Origin: an uncultured Bacteroidales bacterium
Lineage (GTDB): Bacteria > Bacteroidota > Bacteroidia > Bacteroidales > UBA932
NCBI GenBank assembly: GCA_937900465.1
Contig: CALCEJ010000013.1
Location: forward strand, 1-14,427
Length of the DNA: 14,427 nucleotides
Reading direction: 5' to 3'
Below are positions 1 through 7,355 of the stretch, in pieces (within the stretch, counting starts at the first letter, position 1; every line of letters starts with the position of its first letter). Made by a program: the position numbers and the translations under genes. A model generated the notes under the pieces. It was not told the DNA's origin and ran no database searches. It worked only from the letters and a program-made list of their open reading frames with translations.

Positions 1-31
1 TCCGATCTGAAGTGCGGAGTGGGGAAATTGG

Positions 32-55
32 TTTTTCCGGCCCCGGCCGGAAAAA
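32..55. repeat. Inverted repeat, 11-bp arms, downstream of der
   Basis: Two 11-base arms (32-42 and 45-55) are perfect reverse complements around a 2-base centre: five T, then CCGGCC, then GGCCGG and five A. Because T lies on the 5' side and A on the 3' side on both strands, the hairpin is not followed by a U-run in either direction, so it is not a standard intrinsic terminator. It lies about 100 bases past the der stop and could stabilise or end that transcript in a U-independent way. The structure is visible; a role is inference. Confidence 0.6.
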
Positions 56-89
56 TAATTTCACCGCGCAGCAGGGCTCGCCGCCGTGG

Positions 90-134
90 GCAAAATGGGG
101 TGGTTTTGCACACGAAGGGGTGTCGCGGGCAAAA
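90..134. repeat. Alternating GCAAAA / TTTTGC inverted repeats
   Basis: Three hexamers alternate in orientation: GCAAAA at 90-95, TTTTGC at 104-109 and GCAAAA at 129-134. The middle copy can pair with either neighbour, giving two mutually exclusive hairpins. An ACAC/GTGT pair (110-113 with 120-123) sits inside the second option. The stretch lies just past the der stop and has no convincing coding content. It could be a short extragenic repeat element or an mRNA 3'-end structure; neither can be confirmed from one copy. Confidence 0.45.
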
Positions 135-155
135 AGGCGGCGTGCGGGGCGTCGG

Positions 156-1463
156 CTATTTTTCCCGGGTGTAGACCTGGATGGGGCAGCCGGTGAAGTC
201 GAAATGGGCCCGGAGCTTGTTCTCGAGGAAACGCTTGTAGGGGTCCTTTACCCACTGGGGGAGGTTGCAGAAGAATGCGAACTGGGGAGTGCGGGTAGGG
301 AGCTGGGTGCAGTACTTGATCTTGACATACTTCCCCTTCCAGGATGGCGGCGGGTAGTTTTCAATCTCCGGGAGCATAGCATCGTTCAGCTCGGAAGTGG
401 AGATGCGGCGGTGCATATTGCCTGCAACGTGGGCCGCAGCCTCGAGGACGTCGAGGATTCGCTGCTTGTTGAGTACCGAGGTAAAGACAATAGGGATGTC
501 GTTGAAGGGAGCGAGACGGCTTCGGAGAGCCTCCGTATAGTCTCTCATAGTGTTGGAATCCTTCTCGAAGAGGTCCCACTTGTTTACGACGATGACACAG
601 CCCTTCCGGTTCTTCTGGATGATGTTGAAGATATTCATATCCTGGGCCTCCATTCCGAGGGTGGCGTCAATCATAAGGATGCAGACGTCAGAGTGCTCGA
701 TGGTTCTCATCGCGCGGAGGACGGAGTAGAATTCCAGATCTTCGTTCACTTTTGCCCGCTTTCGCATACCGGCAGTATCCACAATCATAAACTCGTGGCC
801 AAAGCGGTTGTAGTATGTCGAGATAGAGTCACGGGTAGTGCCGGCGACAGGAGTGACGATGTTGCGTTCCTCGCCCAGCAAGGCGTTCGTCAGCGACGAT
901 TTTCCAACGTTGGGCCGGCCTACGATGGCGATATGGGGGATATCAGCGTGATCGTCCTCCGCCTCAGTATCTTCCGGAAGCTGCTTCAGGATTTCGTCCA
1001 GGAGGTCGCCCGTGCCGGAGCCGTTCGCGGCGGATACGGCCCATACTTCTCCGAGCCCGAGCCCATAGAATTGATATGAGTCGTACATCTTCTCGCCGGA
1101 ATCCACCTTGTTCACGCACAGGACGACAGGCTTGCGGCTGCGGCGGAGAAGGTCAGCTATTTCAGCGTCGTAGTCAGTTATGCCGGTTTGGGCCTCGACC
1201 ATGAACAGTACGAGATCCGCCTCGTCGATTGCGAGGACAACCTGGCGGCGGATAGCATCTTCGAAGACGTCATCCGAATTGGAGGTATATCCCCCCGTAT
1301 CCACGACCGAGAACTCGCGGCCACACCATTCACATTTTCCGTAATGGCGGTCGCGGGTCACTCCCGCAGTTTCATCAACAATTGCCTGCCTCATTCCGAC
1401 GAGGCGGTTGAAAAGGGTGCTCTTTCCTACGTTCGGTCTCCCGACTATCGCTACAAGTGCCAT
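156..1463 (-). CDS. der: GTPase Der (EngA), double-domain ribosome assembly factor
   Basis: Der is an essential GTPase that binds the 50S subunit and drives its late assembly in the cytoplasm. The 435-residue product is full length for the family and carries the diagnostic tandem G domains. The first P-loop GRPNVGKST is at residues 8-16, with DTGG near 55 and NKVD at 118-121. The second P-loop GRPNVGKSS is at 182-190, with DTAG near 229 and NKWD at 294-297. A KH-like C-terminal domain spans about 350-435. The ATG start lies 2 bases after the stop of the small membrane-protein gene, so it is the last gene of the ysxC-prs block. Odd point: Cys44 and Cys47 form a CxxC (CEWC) just before the first G3 motif, where Der proteins I know have no such pair. 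Identification is essentially certain. Confidence 0.98.
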   Translation of the reverse strand: MALVAIVGRPNVGKSTLFNRLVGMRQAIVDETAGVTRDRHYGKCEWCGREFSVVDTGGYTSNSDDVFEDAIRRQVVLAIDEADLVLFMVEAQTGITDYDAEIADLLRRSRKPVVLCVNKVDSGEKMYDSYQFYGLGLGEVWAVSAANGSGTGDLLDEILKQLPEDTEAEDDHADIPHIAIVGRPNVGKSSLTNALLGEERNIVTPVAGTTRDSISTYYNRFGHEFMIVDTAGMRKRAKVNEDLEFYSVLRAMRTIEHSDVCILMIDATLGMEAQDMNIFNIIQKNRKGCVIVVNKWDLFEKDSNTMRDYTEALRSRLAPFNDIPIVFTSVLNKQRILDVLEAAAHVAGNMHRRISTSELNDAMLPEIENYPPPSWKGKYVKIKYCTQLPTRTPQFAFFCNLPQWVKDPYKRFLENKLRAHFDFTGCPIQVYTREK

Positions 1464-1465
1464 AT

Positions 1466-1720
1466 CTAATGTTTTTCTATGTTATAAAGCGAACATCCCC
1501 GGCAGGCGTCGCTGTACTCCCCATCGCATCCCGAAGGCCTTTTTTGCCCACGGAGCATCTCCATCTCCTCCTCTTTGACACAACGTATCCCCCGGCGTCT
1601 GAGCTCTTCGTTTTCAGAGATCTCCCCGTTAGGGAAGGGCTTCTTGAAAAAGAAGATGTTGACTCCGAGAAGAAGGACCGCAAGGCCCACGAATATGATT
1701 GCCGCGAGAAGGGTTTTCAA
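1466..1720 (-). CDS. Small single-pass membrane protein with four cysteines, unknown function
   Basis: This 84-residue protein has an N-terminal transmembrane helix at about 4-25, then a basic-acidic linker and a soluble tail with Cys47, Cys65, Cys73 and Cys76, the last two as CRGC. I do not recognise a named family. The plan (one helix followed by a small Cys-rich tail) resembles NqrM-type maturation proteins only in outline. It reads as a real gene because it fills the gap between prs and der: its TTG start abuts the prs TAA stop with no spacer, and its stop lies 2 bases before the der ATG. No ATG gives a product that keeps the helix, so TTG is the likely start and translation is probably coupled to prs. 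The cysteines could bind metal or an iron-sulfur cluster, or form disulfides; this is not established. Confidence 0.75.
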   Translation of the reverse strand: MKTLLAAIIFVGLAVLLLGVNIFFFKKPFPNGEISENEELRRRGIRCVKEEEMEMLRGQKRPSGCDGEYSDACRGCSLYNIEKH

Positions 1721-2716
1721 TTATAGAGGGAATTCAGATGAGATAGGTTCGTAATTATATACACGGCGGATCATCCTTGCGAAAGTTTCCGCAAGGGATA
1801 CGACGCGGATCTTGCCCTGGAGTTCCTTCTTGGAAGGATCGAGGGGAATCGTATCAGTGACATAAACCTCCGTAAGGGCGCTCTTATCGATACGCTCGTA
1901 AGCAGGGCCGGAGAGGACTGCGTGGGTTGCGAAAGCGCGTACGCTGCGCGCTCCCCTCTTTATAAGCTCGTTTGCGGCCTCTGTGAGGGTTCCGGCGGTA
2001 TCGATGATATCGTCGATGATTACGATGTCACGGCCTTCGACCTCGCCGATGGGCTGGATACGCTCGACGACGTTCGCGCGGGCGCGGGTCTTGTGGCAGA
2101 TGACAACAGGGGTATGAAGGTTCTTGGCATATGCGTGGACCCTCTTTGCTCCGCCCATATCAGGGGCAGCAAGGGTAAGGGTATCCTTGAATTCTTTCTG
2201 GAGCTTCTTAAGGATGGACAGGAAGTCGTAGCTCGCATAGAGATGGTTCACAGGGAAGTCGAAAAAGCCCTGGATCTGGTCAGCGTGGAGGTCGCAGGTC
2301 ATAACTGCATCCGCCCCGGCGACTTTCAGCATATTTGCGACGAGCTTCGCCCCTATCGAGACGCGGGGTTTGTCCTTACGGTCCTGACGGGCCCATCCAT
2401 AGTAAGGAATCACCGCTATCACCCTGTCAGCGGACGCCCTTTTTGCCGCATCAATCGAAAGCAGGAGTTCCATCAGGTTATCGCTCGTAGGGAATGTACT
2501 CTGGATAATGAAACAGGTCGCACCGCGGACACTCTCAGCAAACGAAGGTTGGAATTCTCCGTCGGAGAAACGGGCGATCTCCAGAGGTCCTAGTTCCAGG
2601 TCCGGAGCCCCTTCGGGTTTCATACGGTTCATAGCATCAACAACCTTTTCCGCGAAATAGCGGCTCGCATCGCAGGTAAACAGCGCCATACGGTGCTCAT
2701 GAAGCTCTGTTATCAT
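1721..2716 (-). CDS. prs: Ribose-phosphate pyrophosphokinase (PRPP synthetase)
   Basis: Prs converts ribose 5-phosphate and ATP to PRPP, the precursor of purines, pyrimidines, NAD, histidine and tryptophan. Visible family motifs are FSDGE at 50-54, the ATP-binding flexible loop containing RQDRKDKPR at about 110-118, the catalytic histidine and metal site in DLHADQIQGFF at 142-152, and the PRPP-binding loop DDIIDTAGT at 235-243. The 331 residues are slightly longer than the usual 310-320, the excess being mostly N-terminal. A start at Met10 is therefore possible, but the first ATG overlaps the ysxC stop as ATGA, which favours it. The gene sits between ysxC and the small membrane-protein gene in one operon. 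Confidence 0.97.
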   Translation of the reverse strand: MITELHEHRMALFTCDASRYFAEKVVDAMNRMKPEGAPDLELGPLEIARFSDGEFQPSFAESVRGATCFIIQSTFPTSDNLMELLLSIDAAKRASADRVIAVIPYYGWARQDRKDKPRVSIGAKLVANMLKVAGADAVMTCDLHADQIQGFFDFPVNHLYASYDFLSILKKLQKEFKDTLTLAAPDMGGAKRVHAYAKNLHTPVVICHKTRARANVVERIQPIGEVEGRDIVIIDDIIDTAGTLTEAANELIKRGARSVRAFATHAVLSGPAYERIDKSALTEVYVTDTIPLDPSKKELQGKIRVVSLAETFARMIRRVYNYEPISSEFPL

Positions 2717-3309
2717 AATGTTTGAAGAATTTGGCCTATGTACGCTAAAATATCTTCCTTTCCGTCACCACTGACGGAAGAACTTACAAATACCGGAGGG
2801 AGTTCCTCCCATTCCTCCAGGAGCCTGGCCTTATTCTGTTCGACTTGCTTTTGGAGCACGGTAGGACCCTGTTTGTCTCCCTTCGTGAAGATAATGGAAA
2901 AGGGAATCCCCTTCTCCCCGAGTTCACGGATGAACTGAAGGTCAATCTCCTGCATCGGATGACGCGAGTCCAAAAGGACGAAGAGAAGGACCAGTTCCTC
3001 CGAATTGTTGATATAGTCCCAGATCAGGTGCCGGAGTTCCGCCCGCGCAGACGAAGGCATCTTCGCATAACCATAGCCGGGAAGGTCCACAAGGTACCAG
3101 TTGTCGTTCACCGTGAAGTGATTCACAAGTTTTGTCTTTCCCGGGGTCCCGGAGGTCTTCGCAAGGCGGGAGTTTCCCGTCAGCATATTGATAAGGGATG
3201 ATTTTCCTACATTGGACCGGCCTATGAACGCAAATTCAGGAAGCCTCCTCGCGGGTTTCTGAGTAACCCTTGTACTGCTTCCTGCAAATTCCGCTTTAGT
3301 AATTTTCAT
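2713..3309 (-). CDS. ysxC: Ribosome biogenesis GTPase YsxC/YihA (EngB)
   Basis: EngB-family GTPases bind the 50S subunit and are needed for late assembly steps. The 198-residue product has the family's normal length and a single G domain: P-loop GRSNVGKSS at 30-38, the G2 threonine region around SGTPGKT at 53-59, DLPGYG (G3) at 75-80 and TKGD (G4) at 142-145. It is the first gene after a promoter-like box at 3332-3339. It overlaps prs by four bases (ATGA), so the two are probably co-translated. With der in the same block and rlmH upstream, it forms a 50S maturation cluster. Confidence 0.97.
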   Translation of the reverse strand: MKITKAEFAGSSTRVTQKPARRLPEFAFIGRSNVGKSSLINMLTGNSRLAKTSGTPGKTKLVNHFTVNDNWYLVDLPGYGYAKMPSSARAELRHLIWDYINNSEELVLLFVLLDSRHPMQEIDLQFIRELGEKGIPFSIIFTKGDKQGPTVLQKQVEQNKARLLEEWEELPPVFVSSSVSGDGKEDILAYIGQILQTL

Positions 3310-3331
3310 AGGTTCCTGGGTAATTCCTCCG

Positions 3332-3339
3332 CAAATATA
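3332..3339 (-). promoter_or_regulatory. Internal -7 box (TATATTTG) upstream of ysxC
   Basis: On the minus strand TATATTTG matches the Bacteroidota -7 consensus TAnnTTTG exactly. It sits immediately after the kinase stop codon, 22 bases before the ysxC ATG. No TTTG is present at the expected spacing upstream, so the -33 element is weak or absent. It could give ysxC-prs-der expression independent of the kinase. Confidence 0.4.
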
Positions 3340-6300
3340 CTAAATATTTTTCGGATATCTAACCGTAAATGAAGCCCCGCCGAGCGAGAATGAACGGGCA
3401 TAGAAAATCTCCCCGCCGCATTTGTCTATGATGTTCCGGCAGATGGCAAGTCCAAGCCCGCTGCCCTTTGATTTTGTCGTGAATTCCGGGACGAAAAGAC
3501 GGGAACGGTCGCTTTCCTTTACTCCGGGCCCGTTATCCTCCACGACGATGTCGTAGAAACCGTCCTTGACGGAGTTCCGGAGCGATACGCGGACGAGTGC
3601 CTCCTCCTGCCCCTCGACGGCCTGTACTGCGTTTGTGATCAGATTCACGAGAACTCTCGTAAGCTGGGGCTTGGGACCGCTGACAACGGACCCCTCAAGC
3701 CCGAAGTACTCGAAGCTGATGTCTTCCCTGGAACTGAACAGAGATACTTCTTCCCGGATCAGAGTGTCGAGATCCACCTCCACAGGTTCCTCTGAATAGA
3801 GCTTTGCGAAGGTCGAGAACTCGTTGGCGGTGTCAGAGAGGATATCGATGTGCTGGAGCACGGATTCAGACACTTCGTCGAACTTCTCTGTCCATTGAGG
3901 GTTCCCGGACTCCTTCATCATAATGAGCATCTGGAGCTGAATCTTGATGGGGGTGAGGGGGTTCTTGATTTCGTGGGCTACCTGACGGGCCATGGCACTC
4001 CAGGCCTTGTCCCTTTCCGAGCGCGCGAGCTCCCTGGTGGATTCCGAAAGGTCGTGGACCATTAGGTTGTAGGCTCTCACAAGGGACGATATCTCGTCTT
4101 CGCGTTCGTAGATGATGTACTGGAGGTGATCTACGTCGGAGACTTTCATCTTCCGGCCCATCTCACTCAGAGGACGGAATACCCTGTCGATTACCTCCAC
4201 CGTTACGATTCTCGCGAGCATCAGGAGGATGAAGAAAGCGGAGATGATTGTCGCTATATGGGTCAGGGCTTCGGTCTGGAGGTCATAGCTCTGCTCCGTG
4301 TAGGGCGAACAAGCGATTGCGACGATTTCGCTCCTGGCGTTGAACACCGGCGCGTAAAGGGCGTAGTAGTGGCGCCGGCCGAAGGTCTCGCGGTTGATGG
4401 AGAAGCGGTCGTGGTCCAATATGATGGACTTATAGGCGTTCTCGTCGATACGGCGGCCGATGAGCATTCTGTCGTAGACCTCCGGGGACGTGGACATAAG
4501 GAGAACTCCGGAAGGGGAATACAGCGAAATGTCGCACTTGAGGTTATTGCCGATGCCCATTACGGACTGGATGTGGTCCCGTGTGAGGGGTATGCCGCCG
4601 GAGCCGGCAGCGACCTGGCGGAAAACACCCTCCAACGAGGACTGGAGGACGCTGATACGGGAGACCATAATGGTGTTCATATCCGTCCTGTTACGCTTGT
4701 ACACGAACCAGACGCTGAAAGCGGACATCGCAATCAGCGTGATGATAAGGCTTATGTAAAGAACCACGCTGATCCTCGTCCGGAAATACGCGCGTTCCGA
4801 ACGGAAACGTCTCTTCCCGAGCACCGGAACGCTGACTATGGAATAGACGAGGATTGCAAGGAGCATTCCTGCGACAAGCAGAGTAAGTATCTCCGTCTTT
4901 TCACGGGACACTACGACTACGTCCTCGTCTGAGACGTTGTATATAAAATGAATGAACTCTTTTTCCGGAAGGGTTCCGGGGAATACGGTAGGATAGCCGT
5001 AGGTGCCTTTGAACTGGATCAGTCTCCCTCCGGAATACTTTGCATAGGAATACGGAGGCGGGAGCGTAACCTTTCCGGGGGCGGAGAATCCCAGAAGGCT
5101 CAGGTATCCCCTGTCCTCACGGTTGGACTTGGATTCGACGAGGACCATGGCGGCCCCAGACCCTGCTGAGGGGTTATAGTAGGTGAAAAAACCGGTATAT
5201 AGGGGCCTGCCGTCAGCTCCTTTGGAGTAATAGAAGTGGGACGGAGAAGCGATGGGCTCTCCACCCCGGATCCTTTCGTTGAAAAGGTCAGCTACGGAGG
5301 CGTCAGCCCTGCTCATCCGGATGACCGAGATATCATAATCCTTCGTCAGGCGGGAGAGGTAACTGTCGACGATTCTACCCTCGAGAAGGGCTTCAGAGCC
5401 TTCCAGGGCTGACAATGCCGCAGCGACCTGATCCTCTGCGATAAGCTGTTCCGCCCCGCGGAGCTGGATCTCGAGGGAAATATCCCTGTCCATCGCCAGT
5501 CTCGTAGCCCATACCCCTACGCGGTCCTGCTCCTTCTGGAACCCAAGAAGGGTCGATGTCACGACGAAGAACGCTCCGGTAAGCAGGGAATATACGGCCC
5601 TGCCCCCTCTGGAAAAGGCGTTGTACCTGAGATGTACAAGATGTCTCAGGTAGGGACTTGCCAGCGCAGCCAGCATGGGCAAAGCAAGGCTTACGAATAT
5701 GAATGAGGCATATACCACCAGGGTATAGCGGTCGAGAAGGTCTATCTTATGGAGCTCAAGGCAGATTCCGGAGTTAAGGACTATGCTCCTGAAGCAGCTG
5801 AAAATATGACTCGTTATTGCAAGAAAAGCAAGCGCGAGAACCGCTGTGACAAGGATTTCCAGGACCTTTTTACGGCCTTTCATCACCGCGGAAAGAAGCG
5901 GTCTCCTCATCACGTAGAGCGCCGTAACCGGAACCAGGATGGCGAGGTTCAGAAGGAGGGCGGCTCCGAGCGAATAATAGAATGAGCCCTGGGCATACAG
6001 AAGGGGGGAGAAAATCTGCGAGACGGCGCCCTGGCTTCTTCCGAAGACATAGGCCCATCGAAGGAAGAGTTCCCCGAGGAGCGTCGCCACCGCAACGACA
6101 GGCCATTTTCTCCAGGCGGTGATTATAAGCAGAAGCCCCGCGAGGAAAAGGATGATCGAGGCCCAGAAGAAAAGTTCATTGTGTCCTCCGGGAGTTTCAG
6201 AGGAAGTATCCGTAGAGAGCTTGAAAAGAGGCGTACCGCCTACCCGGACAGGCTCTCCAGTAGATCCGGAAAGAGGCTGGACGGTATAACTGTCCTGAAG

Positions 6301-6837
6301 GCCCAGCACCGGGTTTATACCTCTCATCGACGTTACTCTCCGCCCGGAAGAAGATCCGGTCTCATCTACGACTTCGAGTCCTGCAATAATCTTCAAATCG
6401 CCGTCAGACCTGGCCTTTGCAAGGTACCATTTAGGGCCGAAGTTCACGTAAGAAAGGTCCTCCCCAACCCAGGACAGCGGCGAAACGCCCTCCCCCCTGG
6501 ACTCGCCGCCTATCCTTTGTACGGCGACGCCGGAACGGATGTCGTCGGACACGAGAGGGAACCTGTGGGCCCAAGTCTGGAGCGTATCCGCCCTGTAGAC
6601 ATATACGACCATATCAGACGGAAGGCCTTCAAGGGTCATCCAGCCGTTTCCACTCTCACGCGCCGCCTCCTCCACGTACCGGTCCAGGATTTCCATTCTC
6701 CGGTTCAGTTTGTCCCCGAGCCGCTCCGCCGCGGAACGGATATTCAATGTCCGGTCATTCCACCTCACGGAAAGGGCCGTCAGGGCCACTGCGAGGAGGA
6801 GGACTATTGTTCCGAATATGAATCTTCCGCGTTTCAT
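3340..6837 (-). CDS. Very large multi-pass sensor histidine kinase, NtrY-like
   Basis: This 1165-residue membrane sensor kinase begins with a helix at 6-24 and an extracytoplasmic domain to about 215. A cluster of helices follows at 222-432, then a second outside domain at about 440-645. Helices at about 649-671 and 688-713 frame a short cytoplasmic stretch, and a third, Cache-like outside region runs to a helix at 858-879. HAMP spans about 880-935. The kinase core shows the H-box AHEIKNPLTP with phospho-acceptor His955, the N-box around 1065-1073, DNGPG at 1101-1105 and the glycine-rich ATP lid GSGLGL near 1125. The H-box and ATPase resemble NtrY-type kinases. No response regulator or NtrC-like gene is nearby, so it is an orphan here. 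Its ATG overlaps the rlmH stop (ATGA), tying its translation to a ribosome methyltransferase. The ligand cannot be told from sequence. Confidence 0.92.
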   Translation of the reverse strand: MKRGRFIFGTIVLLLAVALTALSVRWNDRTLNIRSAAERLGDKLNRRMEILDRYVEEAARESGNGWMTLEGLPSDMVVYVYRADTLQTWAHRFPLVSDDIRSGVAVQRIGGESRGEGVSPLSWVGEDLSYVNFGPKWYLAKARSDGDLKIIAGLEVVDETGSSSGRRVTSMRGINPVLGLQDSYTVQPLSGSTGEPVRVGGTPLFKLSTDTSSETPGGHNELFFWASIILFLAGLLLIITAWRKWPVVAVATLLGELFLRWAYVFGRSQGAVSQIFSPLLYAQGSFYYSLGAALLLNLAILVPVTALYVMRRPLLSAVMKGRKKVLEILVTAVLALAFLAITSHIFSCFRSIVLNSGICLELHKIDLLDRYTLVVYASFIFVSLALPMLAALASPYLRHLVHLRYNAFSRGGRAVYSLLTGAFFVVTSTLLGFQKEQDRVGVWATRLAMDRDISLEIQLRGAEQLIAEDQVAAALSALEGSEALLEGRIVDSYLSRLTKDYDISVIRMSRADASVADLFNERIRGGEPIASPSHFYYSKGADGRPLYTGFFTYYNPSAGSGAAMVLVESKSNREDRGYLSLLGFSAPGKVTLPPPYSYAKYSGGRLIQFKGTYGYPTVFPGTLPEKEFIHFIYNVSDEDVVVVSREKTEILTLLVAGMLLAILVYSIVSVPVLGKRRFRSERAYFRTRISVVLYISLIITLIAMSAFSVWFVYKRNRTDMNTIMVSRISVLQSSLEGVFRQVAAGSGGIPLTRDHIQSVMGIGNNLKCDISLYSPSGVLLMSTSPEVYDRMLIGRRIDENAYKSIILDHDRFSINRETFGRRHYYALYAPVFNARSEIVAIACSPYTEQSYDLQTEALTHIATIISAFFILLMLARIVTVEVIDRVFRPLSEMGRKMKVSDVDHLQYIIYEREDEISSLVRAYNLMVHDLSESTRELARSERDKAWSAMARQVAHEIKNPLTPIKIQLQMLIMMKESGNPQWTEKFDEVSESVLQHIDILSDTANEFSTFAKLYSEEPVEVDLDTLIREEVSLFSSREDISFEYFGLEGSVVSGPKPQLTRVLVNLITNAVQAVEGQEEALVRVSLRNSVKDGFYDIVVEDNGPGVKESDRSRLFVPEFTTKSKGSGLGLAICRNIIDKCGGEIFYARSFSLGGASFTVRYPKNI

Positions 6838-7304
6838 TCGTGGTGATATGGTTCTCCTTTTATAATTGTAAAGGCGCGGTAGAGCTGTTCTGCAAAAACC
6901 GTTCTCACCATCTGGTGCGAAAAGGTCATTTTTGAAAGGGAAATCATTGAATCCGCCCTTTCATAAACTTCTTCAGAGAATCCGTATGCGCCTCCCACGG
7001 CAAAGGTTACGTCCCGTCCCCCGGAGAGGAGCTTTTCTATGTATGCGGAGAACTCGAGACTTCTCATCTCCTTTCCCCTCTCATCAAGGAGAATGAGCCT
7101 TGTCCCCTGTCTTAGCGCACTGAGAATCAGGGCACCTTCCTTTTCTTTGATCTGCTCCCTTGTGAGGGCGGACGCCTTCTTCAGCTCGGGGATTTCCTGG
7201 AGCGTAAAGGGCGCATAATGCTTCAGTCTGGACATATAAAGGTCCAGGCCATCTTTCACCCAGGGGACGTCCGTCTTCCCCACCGTAAGGAGAGTAAAAT
7301 TCAT
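6834..7304 (-). CDS. rlmH: 23S rRNA pseudouridine-1915 N3-methyltransferase RlmH
   Basis: RlmH uses SAM to methylate N3 of pseudouridine 1915 in helix 69 of 23S rRNA, acting on assembled 70S ribosomes. The 156-residue product has family length and the SPOUT signature: LDERGK at 73-78, the SAM-binding glycine loop FAVGGAYGFS at 101-110, and a C-terminal trefoil-knot segment with SLSKMTFSHQMVRTVFAEQLYRAF-type residues ending in YHHE. The frame is open 12 codons further upstream, but family alignment places the start at the internal ATG at 7302-7304 (MNFTLLTVGK). The stop overlaps the kinase start by four bases. A -7 box lies only 5 bases before the ATG, so the mRNA may be nearly leaderless. Confidence 0.96.
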   Translation of the reverse strand: MNFTLLTVGKTDVPWVKDGLDLYMSRLKHYAPFTLQEIPELKKASALTREQIKEKEGALILSALRQGTRLILLDERGKEMRSLEFSAYIEKLLSGGRDVTFAVGGAYGFSEEVYERADSMISLSKMTFSHQMVRTVFAEQLYRAFTIIKGEPYHHE

Positions 7305-7305
7305 C

Positions 7306-7337
7306 TTTGCAAAGATATGATTTAGGCTTGATATTTG
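7306..7337 (+). promoter_or_regulatory. Candidate promoter for the DUF4783 gene
   Basis: On the plus strand TTTG at 7306-7309 and GATATTTG at 7330-7337 are separated by 20 bases. This is one mismatch from the Bacteroidota -33/-7 pattern (TTTG, about 19 bases, TAnnTTTG). Transcription would start near 7341, leaving roughly a 15-base leader that contains AAGGA before the ATG at 7356. It overlaps the rlmH promoter on the opposite strand. Confidence 0.4.
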
Positions 7338-7341
7338 CAAG
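7310..7341 (-). promoter_or_regulatory. rlmH promoter with -7 box abutting the start codon
   Basis: On the minus strand TATCTTTG (7310-7317) matches TAnnTTTG exactly. A CTTG lies 19-20 bases upstream as a plausible -33 element. Only five bases separate the box from the rlmH ATG, so transcription would start within a few bases of the start codon. Confidence 0.55.
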
Positions 7342-7355
7342 GAAAGACACCCGTG

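Noticed and set aside
32..55. Intrinsic terminator for der
   Set aside because: The palindrome has T before and A after the stem on both strands, so no U-tract follows the hairpin; kept only as an inverted repeat.
12..1079. Long 355-codon open frame on the plus strand opposite der
   Set aside because: It is antisense to an unmistakable der gene, has no recognisable motif, and its composition follows from the complement of der codons.
4126..4932. 268-codon plus-strand open frame inside the kinase gene
   Set aside because: It is antisense to the kinase membrane and sensor region, which is supported by helices, HAMP and kinase motifs; the shadow product is low-complexity and has no domain.
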